Notes: a model not told the origin generated them from the sequence alone. DNA of 64,000 bases from Rotaria sp. Silwood1 (GCA_905250075.1 CAJNOP010000090.1:62001-126000); one strand, 5' to 3'. Shown: positions 41,551-54,518, numbered from the stretch's first letter. Numbers and translations: made by a program.

Positions 41551-43379
41551 TAAAAAGATATTTTTCTCAAAGATTAAGCATCTTTTTTCATGGAGTCTAA
41601 AATCAAAGAAAAAACAGAAATTATATTTTATTTAAAAATTGTTTTTTTTTTGTAAATTATAAATACCATAACCCCTTTGAAATAATAAGGCCGCCGTTGT
41701 TGACCTCATTTTATTTTTTTTTGAATAGTCCTTTGGCATTTCAGGACATCTTATGATCTATAAAAGATAAGAAATTTGTTCAGTGTTATATTAAATCTCC
41801 AGAGATCTCCAATCAGTTTATATTTGACATTGAAAGCGCAAAGGCTTCACTAGCCATGTTCAGCATACTACTTCCTGTTCTTGTCTTTGCTTTTATGTTC
41901 ACCCGCTAGTTTTTCTTGTATGCTAGCTTTATTTCTATTGGTTTAAAAATCCATTATTCTATATTATTTTCCTCCTATTTTTTTTCTCTATTATTTATGA
42001 ATACAACTCATTTTTTTTAAAATTAAATAATTGTTTCCATGAAAACTAAAATATTTAGTTCAAGGGGTTTTTTGCAAATATAATAGCAATCTGAATATGT
42101 AGAACGTGTTTTATAGAGAAATAACCAAATTTAGACTTTTTTAAGCTCAGAAAAAAATTTTATTAATAGATGAACATTAAATATAAAGTTGACTAAGATA
42201 CGTGATAGTGACGTTATGAAAAATAACATTAGTTAAAATAATGAAAAGGGTCTATGAGAAAAAAGAAAAGGATGATTGTGTCTCTGTCAATAAATTTCAA
42301 GAAATCACATATTATTAATCAATATACAATTAAATAAAGAAGAAAAATTCATTGAATAAAGAACATGCTTGATAAGCAATATTGATTGATTTGTTGATAA
42401 AAGTGATCGATTATAGCTTTTTCATACATTAAATAACAGCAAATGGTCAAATCACGATTGTTTAAAAGAACAATTGTCTCAATTAAAATTATGAATTTTA
42501 TTTAAAAGAAAATTTTTTTTTTCTTCTTTACAAGTATCAAATTAAACAATAAGATTATCTATATAATTAGATTTGATATTAATCTTTTCATATGGTATCC
42601 GAATAATTTCACATGTTTTCTTATTCCTTTTTTTTTTCTTGTTAATAACATATTTCAAAAAATCCAAATGATTCATCATAATTTTATTTCTCACCAAACA
42701 ATCCGATAAATCGAGACAGTGTTGAAAAAAAAAGAAAAAGAAGAAAAAAAAAAGGTGAATGTACATGTAGGACGATATCCAATAGCCTAAATAGATGTGA
42801 CACGATAATATCACCTATATATTCATTCGGCTTGTCTGTTTGTTTTCAACATACCTTCGAGCAATGGCTTTTTCGCTTTTATTCTAATGTGTACGTTAAA
42901 TATATGCCTATATTCATTGACTGATGACTGTCCTCTATTCACCTATCTATTCATTATTATCTCTTCGACCGGTGAAAAAAAATCCATGCTTGAGTGCATC
43001 CAATATTAAAGCTGGTTGACTTGAGAGTGAGGGAGAGAGAGACAGAGAGAAACAATTGTTGAAACGAAAAAAAAAAAGAAAAAAAAAACCGAAACGAAAC
43101 TACTACCTATAAATACAAGTACAAATACATTGGTATACATGCATATATATTATTTCGAAAAAACAGTAAGTCTAATAAAACGAAAGCATTATTCAAAGAG
43201 ATTTTGTGATGTCGATATTTAAATTCACATTCTCTTTCAATAGTGCCTTTGTCGATATATAAACTACAAACATATCTATATATCAAATAGATAAAATAAA
43301 ATAAGTTAATGTAGTTTTGTTTTTCTTAGAAATTAACATTAGATATTATATCACAACGAACACAAAAGAAAGTTTAGAT
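41551..43379. other. Intergenic, 1.8 kb, upstream of RIM
   Basis: RIM promoter region plus the 3' flank of the C1q gene. A long purine run (GAGAGAGAGACAGAGAGAAAC type) lies at about 43027-43052. No gene or element recognised. Confidence 0.5.
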
Positions 43380-44523
43380 TTAATTGTCTTCATGAATTAA
43401 AAATCCACCAAATGTTGTATAACGCCAACCATATAATGATGTTTTAAAATTATAATCTCCATCTTCACGTGATTGAGCTCGAATATAAACTCGATCACCT
43501 TTATTTAAAAATAAAACAATTGTTGTTGATGCTGTATTCCAAACTGGTACTTTTTGATTTTTAACAGCTGTTAAAAAGCCTTCAACCCATAATGGTACAA
43601 CATTTTCTGCATTTTTACATAAAGATACAGATGCCTAAAATGAAAACAAAAGAAAAAAAAAAATCAAATCCGAACACAAAAAACAAACAGTAAAAAAAAA
43701 AAGAAAAACAACATACAATATGATTAGCTGGTACACAAACAGTTAAACTAAATTCGTATAAACCATTTATTGGTGCATAATAGATACCCGTATTATTATT
43801 AAGATTATTATTCTTATTTAATAATATATCATCCCAAATGACTATAGATGAATCTGTTTGTAGAAAATATGTATTATTTAATGCAACGAAAAAAGCAGAT
43901 TTTATATTTGAATAACCATCACGTCCTTGAAAGAAGAAAAATTATTTTATTTGAGTAATAAGATAGTTTTACCTGGTGGTCCTGGTAAACCTGGTGGACC
44001 ACTTGGACCTTGCATGCCTTGTTTGCCCGGTGGACCAGGGGGTCCTCAAAAGAAAGATTTTCCTAATTTCAATTTTTGATTCTTTTTTTTTTTTTTTTGA
44101 AAATACGTACCAGCTGGTCCTTGAATATCAAGTGTAACTCGATTTCTTGCATCTAAAAAAACATCATATTAAAATAATTGAATAAAAATTCTGTTTCTTT
44201 TTTCTTTTCTTACTTGGACAATTAATATGTAATTTACATTGATTAGCCGATGGTCTTGTTGGATTATTTCCATATGATGATGCAATTGAAGAATATGTTT
44301 GTTGAGAATTTGGATACATATTGCTATCTGGATTTCGTTTATTTAAATAAGGTGAAGGTGTTTGTACTTGTTTTTGTTGAGATTGTGCTTGTCGATATCC
44401 ATAATAATCATATGATGGTCGTGATGGATATACATAAGAATTAGAATCAATGGGTGGTACAGCTGGATCTGCTATAATCACCGATAAAATAAAAAATTCG
44501 AAGAATAAAACGTAATGAAACAT
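43380..44523 (-). CDS. Secreted collagen-C1q domain protein
   Basis: Exons: 44214-44523, 44111-44152, 43973-44044, 43717-43925, 43380-43634; 295 aa. Begins with a signal peptide (MFHYVLFFEFFILSVIIADP), then a Tyr/Ser/Gln/Pro-rich region of about 85 residues. A short collagen stretch of Gly-X-Y triplets fills the 72-nt exon (GPPGKQGMQGPSGPPG). The C-terminal half is a C1q jelly-roll: NNTGIYYAPINGLYEFSLTV is the family's first conserved block, and GDRVYIRAQ and the ending LYGWRYTTFGGFLIHED match the last strands. Such proteins form trimers and act as extracellular lectin-like, complement-like or matrix factors. The collagen part is unusually short (about 8-13 triplets), so a long stalk is not expected. 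Confidence 0.9.
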
Positions 44524-46021
44524 TGTTAACACTGAAATATAAAAGAAGACAAATAACCACAACAACACAAAGATTGACAAATTTATAAGTTATGCTACTA
44601 TGAATAGTAAGTGTAGCACAACAGGTGGTCGATGAATGTGTACGTTTATAAAACAAAAGATGAAATCAAATGATGTAAAAAAAAAGAAATTACATGGAAT
44701 GATCGTTTAGGTTAAAGGATATGTTGAAATTCTTTTTTTTTTCGTTCTGTCGTATTATAAACAGTTCGAGTTTGTATATATGTGTACTATAAATTCGTGT
44801 GTGCGTGTATATATATATATATATTCATTTGTCACAATTGCTAATTTATATTGACATACAAACACATTTGCTTACTCTGTAAAATAACTTTGGCAAATAT
44901 AAGAAGTCTACTTTATTTCCTGTCTATAAATAGTTAGTTTAATTTCGAGAAAATGTTTACAAAGGAAAAGGAAAAAGAAAATCGAACTATAGTCATACGC
45001 ATAAACACTAAACCTACTTGATCAATCATTGAACAAAATAAGAGACCATAATAACTTTAAATATTATTTTTCGTATAGGCGTTAATATACTAAAGGGAAC
45101 GATTGAATCGGAATGTGGAGAAAAAAAAAGAAAGAAACCTGAAAAAAAAAAGAAAAATCATTGTTTAGATCTCAAGAAGAAAAAAGGTGTTTAAGATCGA
45201 TCTTTTCCTCTCCTCTTCTATTTCTAAGTCCATTATCGTTGAATAGACAATACAAAGGTTGATGGAAAAAAATAGAAATAGAATAAGTGTAAATAATACA
45301 CCTTTATTCTCATCATGTCGACTTCCGATTTCTAAAAATCTATTCTTTATATGCGTGCTTTTCTCGCGTAAATTGCTAATAAGTCTATTAACGAGATTTG
45401 ATATGAAGGAAAAAAAAGAAAAGAAATCGAAGGTCAACTCTACATCAATAGATTACCAACTAAATTTCTCTTGTAGAGTAGGATCGGTTTTTTTCTGTTT
45501 TTTTTAATTTTGACAAGAATATATAAACGTACTAAATAACGAGTAATCGCATGTACACTTCAATACCATTAAAGTTAACAGTGATTTCTCGTTCACTTAT
45601 AGGCATTCATACTTGTTAATTAAACTGTATCGAACGATAAAGCATCCGAAAAAATGCCATCTTAATGATCAGAGGATCTCTTTTAAATGCTACATGTGTT
45701 CTCTCATCATAAATTCCTCTCGGCAACAAAAAAAAAAAGAAGACAGAAGAACGGAAAAAAATAATTTTTCCTATTGTATTCATTAATCTATTCAAGGATA
45801 AAAGCATCTGTTTTTTCTTCGAATATATTTCAGTGTATAAGAAAAAAAAAAGGTTCCATCGAATAGTTATGGAAAAATCATGATTAGGAAAACGTCCATT
45901 CGTTTTTTCATTATATATGAATAATTCATTAAAAACAAAAAAAAAGAAACTATTTTGTTCTATGAACCGAATAATTATTATAGAATGTTTATTGAGTTTG
46001 AAGAGGGCTTTTTCTTCGTTT
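44524..46021. other. Intergenic, 1.5 kb
   Basis: Upstream of the C1q gene and downstream of fRMsr. TATATATATATAT at about 44810-44826. Open frames here (for example 45616-46113 minus) translate to Phe/Lys/Ile runs caused by homopolymers. Nothing else seen. Confidence 0.5.
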
Positions 46022-46654
46022 TTAACTAAAGCATGGTTCAATACATTCGCGCATGAGTTCTTCAAGATAATATTGATCGATATCATCGAAATGAGCTTCG
46101 TATTCACTATCAATATCCAATACTCCTAATACTTGTGCTTGTTCCTCATTTGATGATACTCGAATAATAGGCACGACAATTTCAGATAATGAAGCCGATG
46201 AACAAGCTACAAGATAAAAACAAAATGAAAATTCTGGAATATACAAAATATTTATTTCATACCAATATGACCAGGAAATTGATGAACATTTTTTACAACA
46301 ATTGTTTTACGTTGTCCCCAACTTGTACCACAAACACCTTTATTTAATTGAATTCTTGTACAAGCTAATGGACCCTTGGAAAAAAAATGAATGAATTATT
46401 AACAAAAAAGAACGAAAAAGTGTTTTTTTTAACAAACTTACTTGAAATGGACCAAGTACCAATTGATTATTTTTAACTAAATAAAAGCCAACCCACCAAA
46501 ATGAAAATATTTCTTTAAGAACTGCAGTAATATTAGCAAGATTTGCAATTAAATCTTTTTCATGTTGAATTAAATTTTTTATTTCAATTATTATTTGTTT
46601 ATATTTTTCTTCTTTTGAGGCATTTTTATCAATATGGTTTAGACTTTCTGGCAT
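46022..46654 (-). CDS. Free methionine-(R)-sulfoxide reductase (fRMsr, GAF fold)
   Basis: Exons: 46442-46654, 46263-46374, 46022-46206; 169 aa. Reduces free Met-R-sulfoxide with thioredoxin, an antioxidant repair enzyme related to E. coli MsrC and yeast YKL069W. The whole GAF-type fold is present: FWWVGFYLVKNNQLVLGPFQ, GPLACTRIQLNKGVCGT, VHQFPGHIACSSASLSEIVV, and VLGVLDIDSEYEAHFDDID. The three cysteines of the family lie at residues 76, 86 and 110, with the same spacing (10 and 24) as the catalytic and resolving cysteines of the yeast enzyme. fRMsr is described in microbes and is missing from most animals, so acquisition from a microbe is plausible. Two spliceosomal introns show it is settled in a eukaryotic genome, not contamination. 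The stop of the orphan exon upstream is only 100 nt before the start. Confidence 0.93.
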
Positions 46655-46754
46655 GTTTTATTATCTAATATGACCTTTCATATACACATACACACAATTT
46701 TATCTGTTCTTTTGTAAGTAAAAGAGAAGAAGAAAAAGAAAAAAAGAAAGGTTT

Positions 46755-47447
46755 TTATTCATTGGATGAATTTCTAGAAAAGGATTTTATTTGTAAGTCT
46801 AAATCTAAATTTAACATTGTTCTAGTTTTTCTATATGAATCTGGGATTGAACATGCAGTCAATGGTCGTTGATATTGTATAACATTCTTATTTGAAGTAG
46901 TTTTTTTCAAATTATTATTTATTGATGTTGGTGCTATAAGTAAAGGTTTAGATGTTTGATTAATCACTACAGTCGCTGTTGGTGGTACTTTCATATTTTT
47001 TGTTAGTATCATACTGTGTGAAGTAATGAATTTTGTTTCATTTTTATTTGATATTGATTGTAAGGAATCGTTTGCAGATTTTTCAATATGTTTAAGATTA
47101 TTTATTTGTTTCTCGTTGTTTTCATTATTGAGAATATTTGAAGTTGTTTTTTGTGTTGTTAAACGATTTGATATACTTTTTCCAATAATATATGATGGTA
47201 AATCAATAAATCTATTAGAACGATGTCGTCGAAAATTATAATTATTAAAACGGATACGTCGTTTTAATATTATTGATGGTAAAGATAATGATCGTTTTGT
47301 ACGGTGAATATTAAATTCATCTAATAGAAAATCATTTTGATTCGAATATTGAATATAGTCTAAACTTGAATGACGTCGAATATGTGATAAAGATGTTATT
47401 ATTATTGGTGCAAGAATTGGAATGAATGATGAATATTCTATTTGATA
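46755..47447 (-). CDS. Orphan 3'-terminal exon of an unrecognised protein
   Basis: An open frame of 230 codons ending FSRNSSNE-stop. It begins directly after a good acceptor (CTACTTTATAG, phase 0) and has no in-frame Met in its first 145 codons, so it is more likely a terminal exon than a gene start. Composition is Asn/Ser/Ile/Arg-rich, with RRH/KRR basic clusters (for example LKRRIRFNNYNFRRHR); no domain recognised. The phase fits the donor after the exon 48375-48479 of the next gene, so it could be an alternative last exon of that gene. A separate gene with an unseen first exon in 47448-48005 is the alternative. A short one-exon protein from the Met at 47012 (85 aa) is possible but leaves the upstream open frame unexplained. 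Confidence 0.45.
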   Translation of the reverse strand, partial: YQIEYSSFIPILAPIIITSLSHIRRHSSLDYIQYSNQNDFLLDEFNIHRTKRSLSLPSIILKRRIRFNNYNFRRHRSNRFIDLPSYIIGKSISNRLTTQKTTSNILNNENNEKQINNLKHIEKSANDSLQSISNKNETKFITSHSMILTKNMKVPPTATVVINQTSKPLLIAPTSINNNLKKTTSNKNVIQYQRPLTACSIPDSYRKTRTMLNLDLDLQIKSFSRNSSNE

Positions 47448-48005
47448 CTATAAAGTAGAGAGAAAAAAGAAGCGGTTCAATTTAGAAAATTATTATTATC
47501 GTCTGAACGACATTTTTTTTTTCTTTCATCGGTTAAGATTCAAGTAGTTCTTTTTAAGTATTATTTGATATGTATATTTCAAGAATAAAGGTAAAATGAT
47601 TCCAATGAATACCATTGTACTCAGCTTTTTAGCTTATAATAGCTCATAGAAATACTTGAAACTCTATTGTGACTCGATTGAATATACTCATCGAAGATTT
47701 TCTTTAACATAAAGCTGTTTGTGAAGACTTTTCTTTTCGTCAAGATCGATTTATCTATTTCGATTAGATTTGATTAAGAAAAAAATTCTCAACCGACTAT
47801 TCGTTTTCATTAAATCATATACATATAAAAATAAAGAACTCTTTCTAACAAAATATAGTGCTGATTACACATAAAAATGATAAACGATGTGGAAGAAAGA
47901 ATTTGTTTATCAATAAGCAGAATAGGAGGTAAATAGGATAAAGCATTTTTTGTTTTTTTAAAGAGACACAAGAAGCGTAACAATGCAGGAAAGGGAAAAT
48001 AAGTG
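47448..48005. other. Gap between the orphan exon and the next gene
   Basis: 558 nt, A+T-rich. A candidate start MLYPIYLLFCLLINKFF on the minus strand (around 47945) looks like a signal peptide but has no matching donor that I can defend. Otherwise nothing. Confidence 0.4.
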
Positions 48006-51000
48006 TCAAGAGGTTATGCGTTGATGATGCTGGTGAGGAGCATCACGAATAATGACGTTGCCGGAAGTAGGGTCACGCAAACGCACCACTGGTTTCATAT
48101 GATGAGGTTTTTCAATTTTGTCAGCATATTCACGAGCCTAGAATAAATGAAAGAATTACCCTAAGATAAAAAAAAGAAACATTCATTAAATCGAATAAAA
48201 TCGATATAAAGAAATCAAATATAAATAAAATAAAGACAATAAATGTATAAATAATTACTATAGCAAGTAGTTAAGCAAGCAAGGGAGTAAATATCTGAAT
48301 GAAAAATACTATAAGCGAGATATATCGATTGAAATATATATATATATAAATTAAGCAGATGAATAATGAAATACTCTATTCAATGAACATTTGCAATGGT
48401 TGTCGTGTTCATGTTTGATCATTCGTTGAAATTCTCTCACTTTTTGTATCGATAAAACGTGAGGTCTAGTTGCAGGAAACTGCAAATATGTATGATTGTA
48501 TATAGTACAAACAATAAATTAGTTGAAAATAAAAATATATTAAATAATTCATTCTATTAAATAAACATAATATAAAAATAAGTTTTCATACCCGTTGATA
48601 TTTAGGTACGGGTGCAGGACGATTTTTTTTATGTTCATTATGATGTGTACGTTTTTGTTCTTCAATTTTATATTGATTTGTATCATGTACAACTTTTGAA
48701 TAATATTTTCTTCGATTTTCCGTATCAATCTAACATAAAATAAAAATAGTTAATCAAAAAACATAGAAAAGAAAATCTTGTTTTTTAATTATACTTTATC
48801 TACGTATGTTTGATAATCTGTACTTCCAAAAGCAGGACCAAAACCACCATTTCGTGCAAAAGTTCTATATTCACTTACTACTGATTTACGACCTAATTTT
48901 TCATCTTGTAAACGACGTTGATGATGTTTATATGCATTTGCATAACTACCTAAATTAAACAATAATTAAAAGGTTTCTTTAATAATCAAAATCATATTTG
49001 TTTTTTTTTCTTCTTACTAACCAGGATCAGGTGCAGCCAATCCATAAAGATATTCATGAATTTTAAAATTATTGCCATCATTACCATGTTTACTTTCATC
49101 TAAATGATCATGATGTTGACTTGATATAGGTGTTTTAGATTTTTGTTGAGATCTATGTGGTTCAGGTGTATGAGTATAATGTGAATATGAAGGTGCGTAA
49201 TTAGAATTTCGACTATTTATTTCCGAGAAATTTTCATTGATAACTGTTGATGGTGTTTGACGATTAAGATCAATTATTTGTACACGTCGTTTTTGATTTA
49301 CTGGTGGATGATTATTTTGTGTATTTGTTGCATATGTTAATCCACGATTAACCATTTGAGTTTTTGATGGACCATAATTAGTATTATCATTATAAAATTC
49401 ATGCTCAGTATTTGGATGTAGGCTAATTGTTAAATTAAGACCATCTTCTGGATTATTATGATTACCATAGAGATTATTTGTTTGTTGATAATAAGGAGGA
49501 CCAGATTGATCTCCAAGTGTTTGATAATTTTTTTGTTGATGTTGAGGAATAACAACTGGTCCTACTCGTGGATAATTTGTTGATAGAGGATAATTACGAC
49601 GAACATTTGTTGAAGGAACATATGCAGGAATATATCGTGAATTGTACATTGTATTATTCCATAATGTCTAAATAAATGAAACAGAGAACATATATATATA
49701 CAAAGAGAAAATAGAAGGGCATGAGTTAAAAGCACTTGTATTTTTTAAGTTTTCTTGTCGATGATAATAGCTAGCAAGAGTTTATATAGCTGAAAGGATT
49801 CTCTTTTAGGGTTACTAGCTTTTATCCAAAGCTTTTTAAAACAAATTTTTATTTGATAAAGAAAAATGAGACGTCTCCAACGTCTCTATGACCTTCTTTT
49901 ATCGAATTGCATTAAATTTATCGAAATCTAAAGAAGAAGAAGAAGAAGAAGCATTTTTTTCTTTTTTATTGAAAACTTCAAAATTTTTTTACATATTTGA
50001 CATTTACAAGCCTCATCTAAATTGAATGCAATTCAATAAAAGAAAATGTTATGAAGAGCACAGAGACGTCTCATCTTGCTCTATCAAATGAAGTCTATTT
50101 TTAAAAATTCTAAAAGAAAGTCAGAAAGCTGATTTTATCGATCTTGGCTTTTCGTAGAGTCTTCTAACCTATTAATTCTAATAAAGAATCCGTTCAACTA
50201 CATAAATCATTTTTCAGATTCTTGCTAGCTACTGTTATCGAAAAGAAAACTTAAAAAACAATTGCTCGAAATTGATGTCTGCTATTATATATGTTAGCGT
50301 CACAACGGAGAATGTGTCTAATATCAGTTTAAAGGAGAAATCAATGTGAAAACTCGATCTACTTTGTAGATTGATATTGTATTCGGAAGTATATTGAAAA
50401 AATTGATAGGAAACAATAACATTTCAATAAATATATTATCAACAGATAAATTAAGTAACAATTCAAAAATTTAGGGACAATTTTCTATTGAAGCAATTTT
50501 TGTGTCTAAAATTGCCTGGAACTGCACGACTTTAAAATTCAATTAATCCATTTAAAAACGTACCATTTTTAGCAATTGAAAGAAGAGAACTCCGAAAGTT
50601 TGTTTTTATGTGTTACTATGTGAGACGGAATTATTTTAAAATTCATCATACTCTCAAAACATTCAATGATGGTCCATGTCAAGAAAGTTTTGATAAAAAG
50701 TCAGATAATTTGCTAAAAAATCAAAAAAAGAATTCTATATTATTTGATCAAATTTTGTTTGTTCAACATTTAGATACAAGAAAATCATGACTCGAACTGT
50801 GTATTGAACTATAGATCTGAAGTACATGTTCATATCAACATAACATCGAAAATAAACACTATTTTCATGCATGGTTTTCTGAATGTTTTGTCTATCAATA
50901 ACTGAATATCACAGGTCGTTAACTGTTGCCATTGTTAAGTTATTTTAAGGATACATTTACGTTTTTTTTAAATTCTAACGCAAACATAAATTCGAGTTTT

Positions 51001-51275
51001 AACATCAATATCTCTCTTAGTCCAAGATTGGACATAATCTTAAATTGAACGCTAGCATATATGTATTTATTTACATGTATTAATATAAATAACATAATTA
51101 AAGTAAATGTTTGTTTTTTATTTTTGTTTTGTTTACTTACCCAATCTGGACCTGATGTTGGTACATTAGATGAAAGTGAATTACCATAAGTATGAGGATA
51201 TATCGATGAAGTTGATACCGATGGTAATTTCCATGTTGGGGTTAAAAAAGAATATTCTGCTTCAAGTGTATTCAT
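48006..51275 (-). CDS. Unrecognised polar protein, 436 aa
   Basis: Exons: 51141-51275, 49022-49667, 48795-48949, 48592-48729, 48375-48479, 48006-48137; the sum is a multiple of three and every junction keeps frame. No signal peptide or membrane helix. The first 260 residues are Asn/Gln/Tyr/Pro/His-rich and look disordered. From about residue 245 a more ordered, charged region appears: YLYGLAAPDPGSYANAYKHH, then RRLQDEKLGRKSVVSEYRTF and TENRRKYYSKVVHD, with a small Cys/His cluster (HDNHCKC) near residue 390. This latter half is likely the conserved domain. I cannot name the family; a cytoskeletal or ciliary structural role would fit such charged, repeat-free sequence but is a guess. Intron 1 (1473 nt) contains a foldback repeat. 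Confidence 0.7.
49728..50268. repeat. Foldback repeat inside intron 1 of the 436-aa protein gene
   Basis: Imperfect inverted arms, about 49728-49930 and 50030-50268. Anchor matches: TTTTTTAAGTTTTCTT-x-TCGAT with its inverse near 50250, AGCTAGCAAGA near 49770 against 50222-50232, and TGAGACGTCTC with TTGAATTGCAT blocks at 49867-49920 against 50025-50090. The loop holds a (GAA)n run at about 49932-49952. No coding sequence. Sequence is unrelated to the 28092-28715 element. Confidence 0.65.
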
Positions 51276-52099
51276 ATCTTTGCAATACTATTGCTACAAC
51301 ATACATACAAAACAAGACACTCTATGCGTATGTATGTGCACCTGTTTAATGTAACGCTTCAAATGTGTGATGGATTATGTTTACTTTAAAGGAAAGGAAG
51401 CCTTCTATACAGAACGTTTCTACACTGTCCAATAGTTCTCATCTCTAATTTGATGAAATTGTTGACATTGAATTTGAAAAAAAAAAAAAAGAATATTGTA
51501 TGAAAATATCATGAAACTACGAATAAAAAATTTTCGATTGTTCATATTAGGAAAAGCAAGTATCTCAAGTTATGCTTCACTTTTAACTCAATTTATTAAT
51601 TAAGAGCATACTACTATTGAATGACATCACTAGTTAAAAATTTTGAAAACAAGAAAAATAACAAAAGAGAACTAAGCGAGAAACAAAAGTACACGTCAAG
51701 AAATCAAACAGAACGATTGCGAACATCGACTAACTTTAAATTATGTTGATGTAAAAATGTATCATAGCGACGTAAAAGAAGAAAATTTTTCTTTCTCTTT
51801 TTTTTCTCTCTTCTCTTATTGAATGAAAACATCAAGTTTTTGTGTATTGTTTATTCACATTTTCTTTTTCAATTAATACGACAACAAAGAATTTTTGTTT
51901 GAAATTATCGAAATGTATATATTGAGAATAGTGAAAAGATTATTTTTATTTTGTCTGTAAGCATTTTCTTGTTTTCAATTAACATAACAAATGAAATCCA
52001 TAATTTGTGTCTTATATTAAAACAAGAAAAGACAAGAAAAAAAAAAAAATTCAATACAAGAAATATATATATATATATATATGGTCGTTATATGTATTC
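51276..52099. other. Intergenic, 824 nt
   Basis: Promoter side of the 436-aa gene and 3' flank of the 714-aa gene. A (TA)n run lies at 52062-52082, 18 nt from the stop codon of the latter. Nothing else seen. Confidence 0.6.
52062..52082. repeat. (AT)n microsatellite
   Basis: About ten AT units just downstream of the 714-aa gene's stop codon, so inside its 3' UTR. Confidence 0.85.
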
Positions 52100-54518
52100 C
52101 TATCGTTTTTTATATCGTGCACCTTCAAATGATTCAAGGGTTTTTTCTTCACGTACAGTAAATAAATCATCATCAATATCACGATTTTTTGTACGCATAG
52201 TTCGTTGACCATGATTATGAAATTTATTGTCATTTTCATCTTCATTATTTGTTGTTCGTCCATTGGAATCAAGTTTTGCATAACGTACATTTTTTTTCTT
52301 TGATTGTTGTTTATATTTATGATTTATATCATGATTTGATATATCATCATCATCATCATTTTCTGATTGACGATTGATATTTGATCGATCAGTACGCATT
52401 GTTGTACGACTTATTTGATTTGGTATTGATCGATTACCACCACGATTACCTGTTTGTTTTGGATATGTTTTATTTGCTGTTGATCCTGAGCCAGGTCGTT
52501 TTGATGTACGACTAACAGATTTTGAATCACTATTATTCATTCGTTGACGTGGTGTTTCATTACCGGATTCATATTCCTATTTATATAGAAATAGAGAATT
52601 ATCAAGATGAATATTGAAAATAACCTGACTATCATCTGTCAGCGGAGCAGAATGACGATGTGATCGACTTGTTTCAGTATCGTAACTCATAGCAAAATTT
52701 CGATAACGAACTCGTTCACCATATGTTTTTGATTGATTATAAAGTTCTTTCTATAAAAAAAAAAAGAGAATGTTATTCTATATATATATATTTCTTTCAA
52801 AATTAATTAATAAACTTTTTCTTCTCTTGAAAGTGAATAAAGATTTCCTTTTTTAAGATCCATGAAATCGGACCATGGAGATGGTTTAACAGCAGTTTGA
52901 AGTAATGCATCTTTTGTTGAATGTCGAACATAATCACCATAATGTAAACGTTTTGCGGTATTGTCATTCTAAAAATAAAAATATTTTTTATGAAAAAAAT
53001 AAAGGCTCATTTATTTTACAATTGCTTTTTGTTGTTGTTGTTCAGCACGATCTGCACGTAACTTTTGAAGAGCTTCACGAAAACGTTCATCAGTATCTTT
53101 ATGAACATAGTCACGATGAGTAAATTCATTGTATAAATAATATGGATATAGATTATCATAATGATACTAAAAAGCTAATAAAAAAATTTAATATATGAAA
53201 ATAATTTTACTTGTTTTGGCCATTGTTTTCTCCATGATGTTGTTGTAATTGCTGGTTGTGAACGTTTAGTTGTTGGTGGTTCGTATCGTGTTGTTTTTCG
53301 TTGTGAAACATGTTTTGTATTCAGATTATCTTGAATTTAAAAACAAAATAATTTCCATAATAATTTAATTATCAAAAAAAAAAACAAAAATTTACTTAAT
53401 GAACTTGTTAATTTATTTTTTGTTGATTTTGGTTGATGAAACGATGAACTTATAGAATAATTATTTGTTGAAGGTTTACGAAAAAAATCTCCTTCAAAAA
53501 GTGTATCAAAATATGAATCATGTGGAGCTTCATATGTTGGTTCACGAGATTTTGTATTAGTTACTGGTTTTATTTTACTAGCAAATGGTTTATTATCAAC
53601 TTTTTTTGGTGCATGAGGTAATGCACGTGATGATTTTGTTTTTTCTTTTTCATTTTGAGCTTGAATCATATGTAATTGACCAATTTTAACTGACCATACT
53701 TGTTCAGCTTGTTTTTCATCAATAGGTGATCCTTTTTTTGTGTCATTTATCCATGCTTGAACATCAATTGATGGTGCTCTTTTTTCTATTTCAGCCATAG
53801 TTGCATTTCGTTGAAGATGATTATGATGTTTTGTCAATCCTAATGGTGGTTGTGGTGATTGAACTGGTGTTACGTCATCGTTTAATTTATCAATTGAAGA
53901 ATCTTTATGTGCATCTATTGAAGGTTGTGTTCGTACTGTTGTTGTTTGTGTTTGATTTTTAAATGTTGACTTTTTGCTTATTTCATTTGATTGTCCTTTC
54001 GTTTTTGTTTGTTGTGAACTCCAAATAGATTTAGGTTGTCGATTACTATCAACATTATTTAGCATTTTATTATAATTTGGTTGATGATGAGAAAACATAT
54101 TCATTGAACCATTCACATTATTATCATTGATTGAATGAGCTACACTTGATGCTGTATTTGTATTTGATGCTGTTACAAGACTTTCGGAATATTCAGTTAT
54201 ATCATTCAATGAAGCAAATGAATCATTGGGTGGAACAGGTCTACGAAAATTTTGTGTTGTTGAATTTTGATAGTTTGTTGTAGGAAAAACAGATGTAGAA
54301 TTCGAAATTGAATATAACGGTGGATGATATGTTGGTATATCATGAGTTATTTGATTAAATGCTAAATCATCACTCAATAATCGATCTGTACTTCCATAAA
54401 GTACTGATGGTTGATAAAGATTATCAAAAGATGAACGTCTAACAAGATTATCACTAAGTAATGTTGACGTACCATATGATGATGGATATGCAGCTAGCAG
54501 GCTTGTTGCATAGCTCAT
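52100..54518 (-). CDS. Unrecognised polar protein, 714 aa
   Basis: Exons: 53396-54518, 53211-53329, 53020-53166, 52816-52968, 52625-52750, 52100-52576; the sum is a multiple of three. No signal peptide or membrane segment. The N-terminal 370 residues are Ser/Asn/Gln/Thr-rich and disordered, with one more conserved-looking patch (IEKRAPSIDVQAWINDTKKG, then EQVWSVKIGQLHM). Exons 3-5 encode a charged, partly helical stretch (FTHRDYVHKDTDERFREALQ, LRADRAEQQQQKA). The last exon is Arg/Asp/Asn-rich with a DDDDD run. It shares overall style with the 436-aa protein downstream on the same strand (short charged blocks between N/Q-rich spacers), which may mean related function or just shared composition. 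Family unknown. Confidence 0.7.

Noticed and set aside
45616-46113. 165-codon minus-strand open frame
   Set aside because: Low-complexity translation overlapping the end of fRMsr in another frame.
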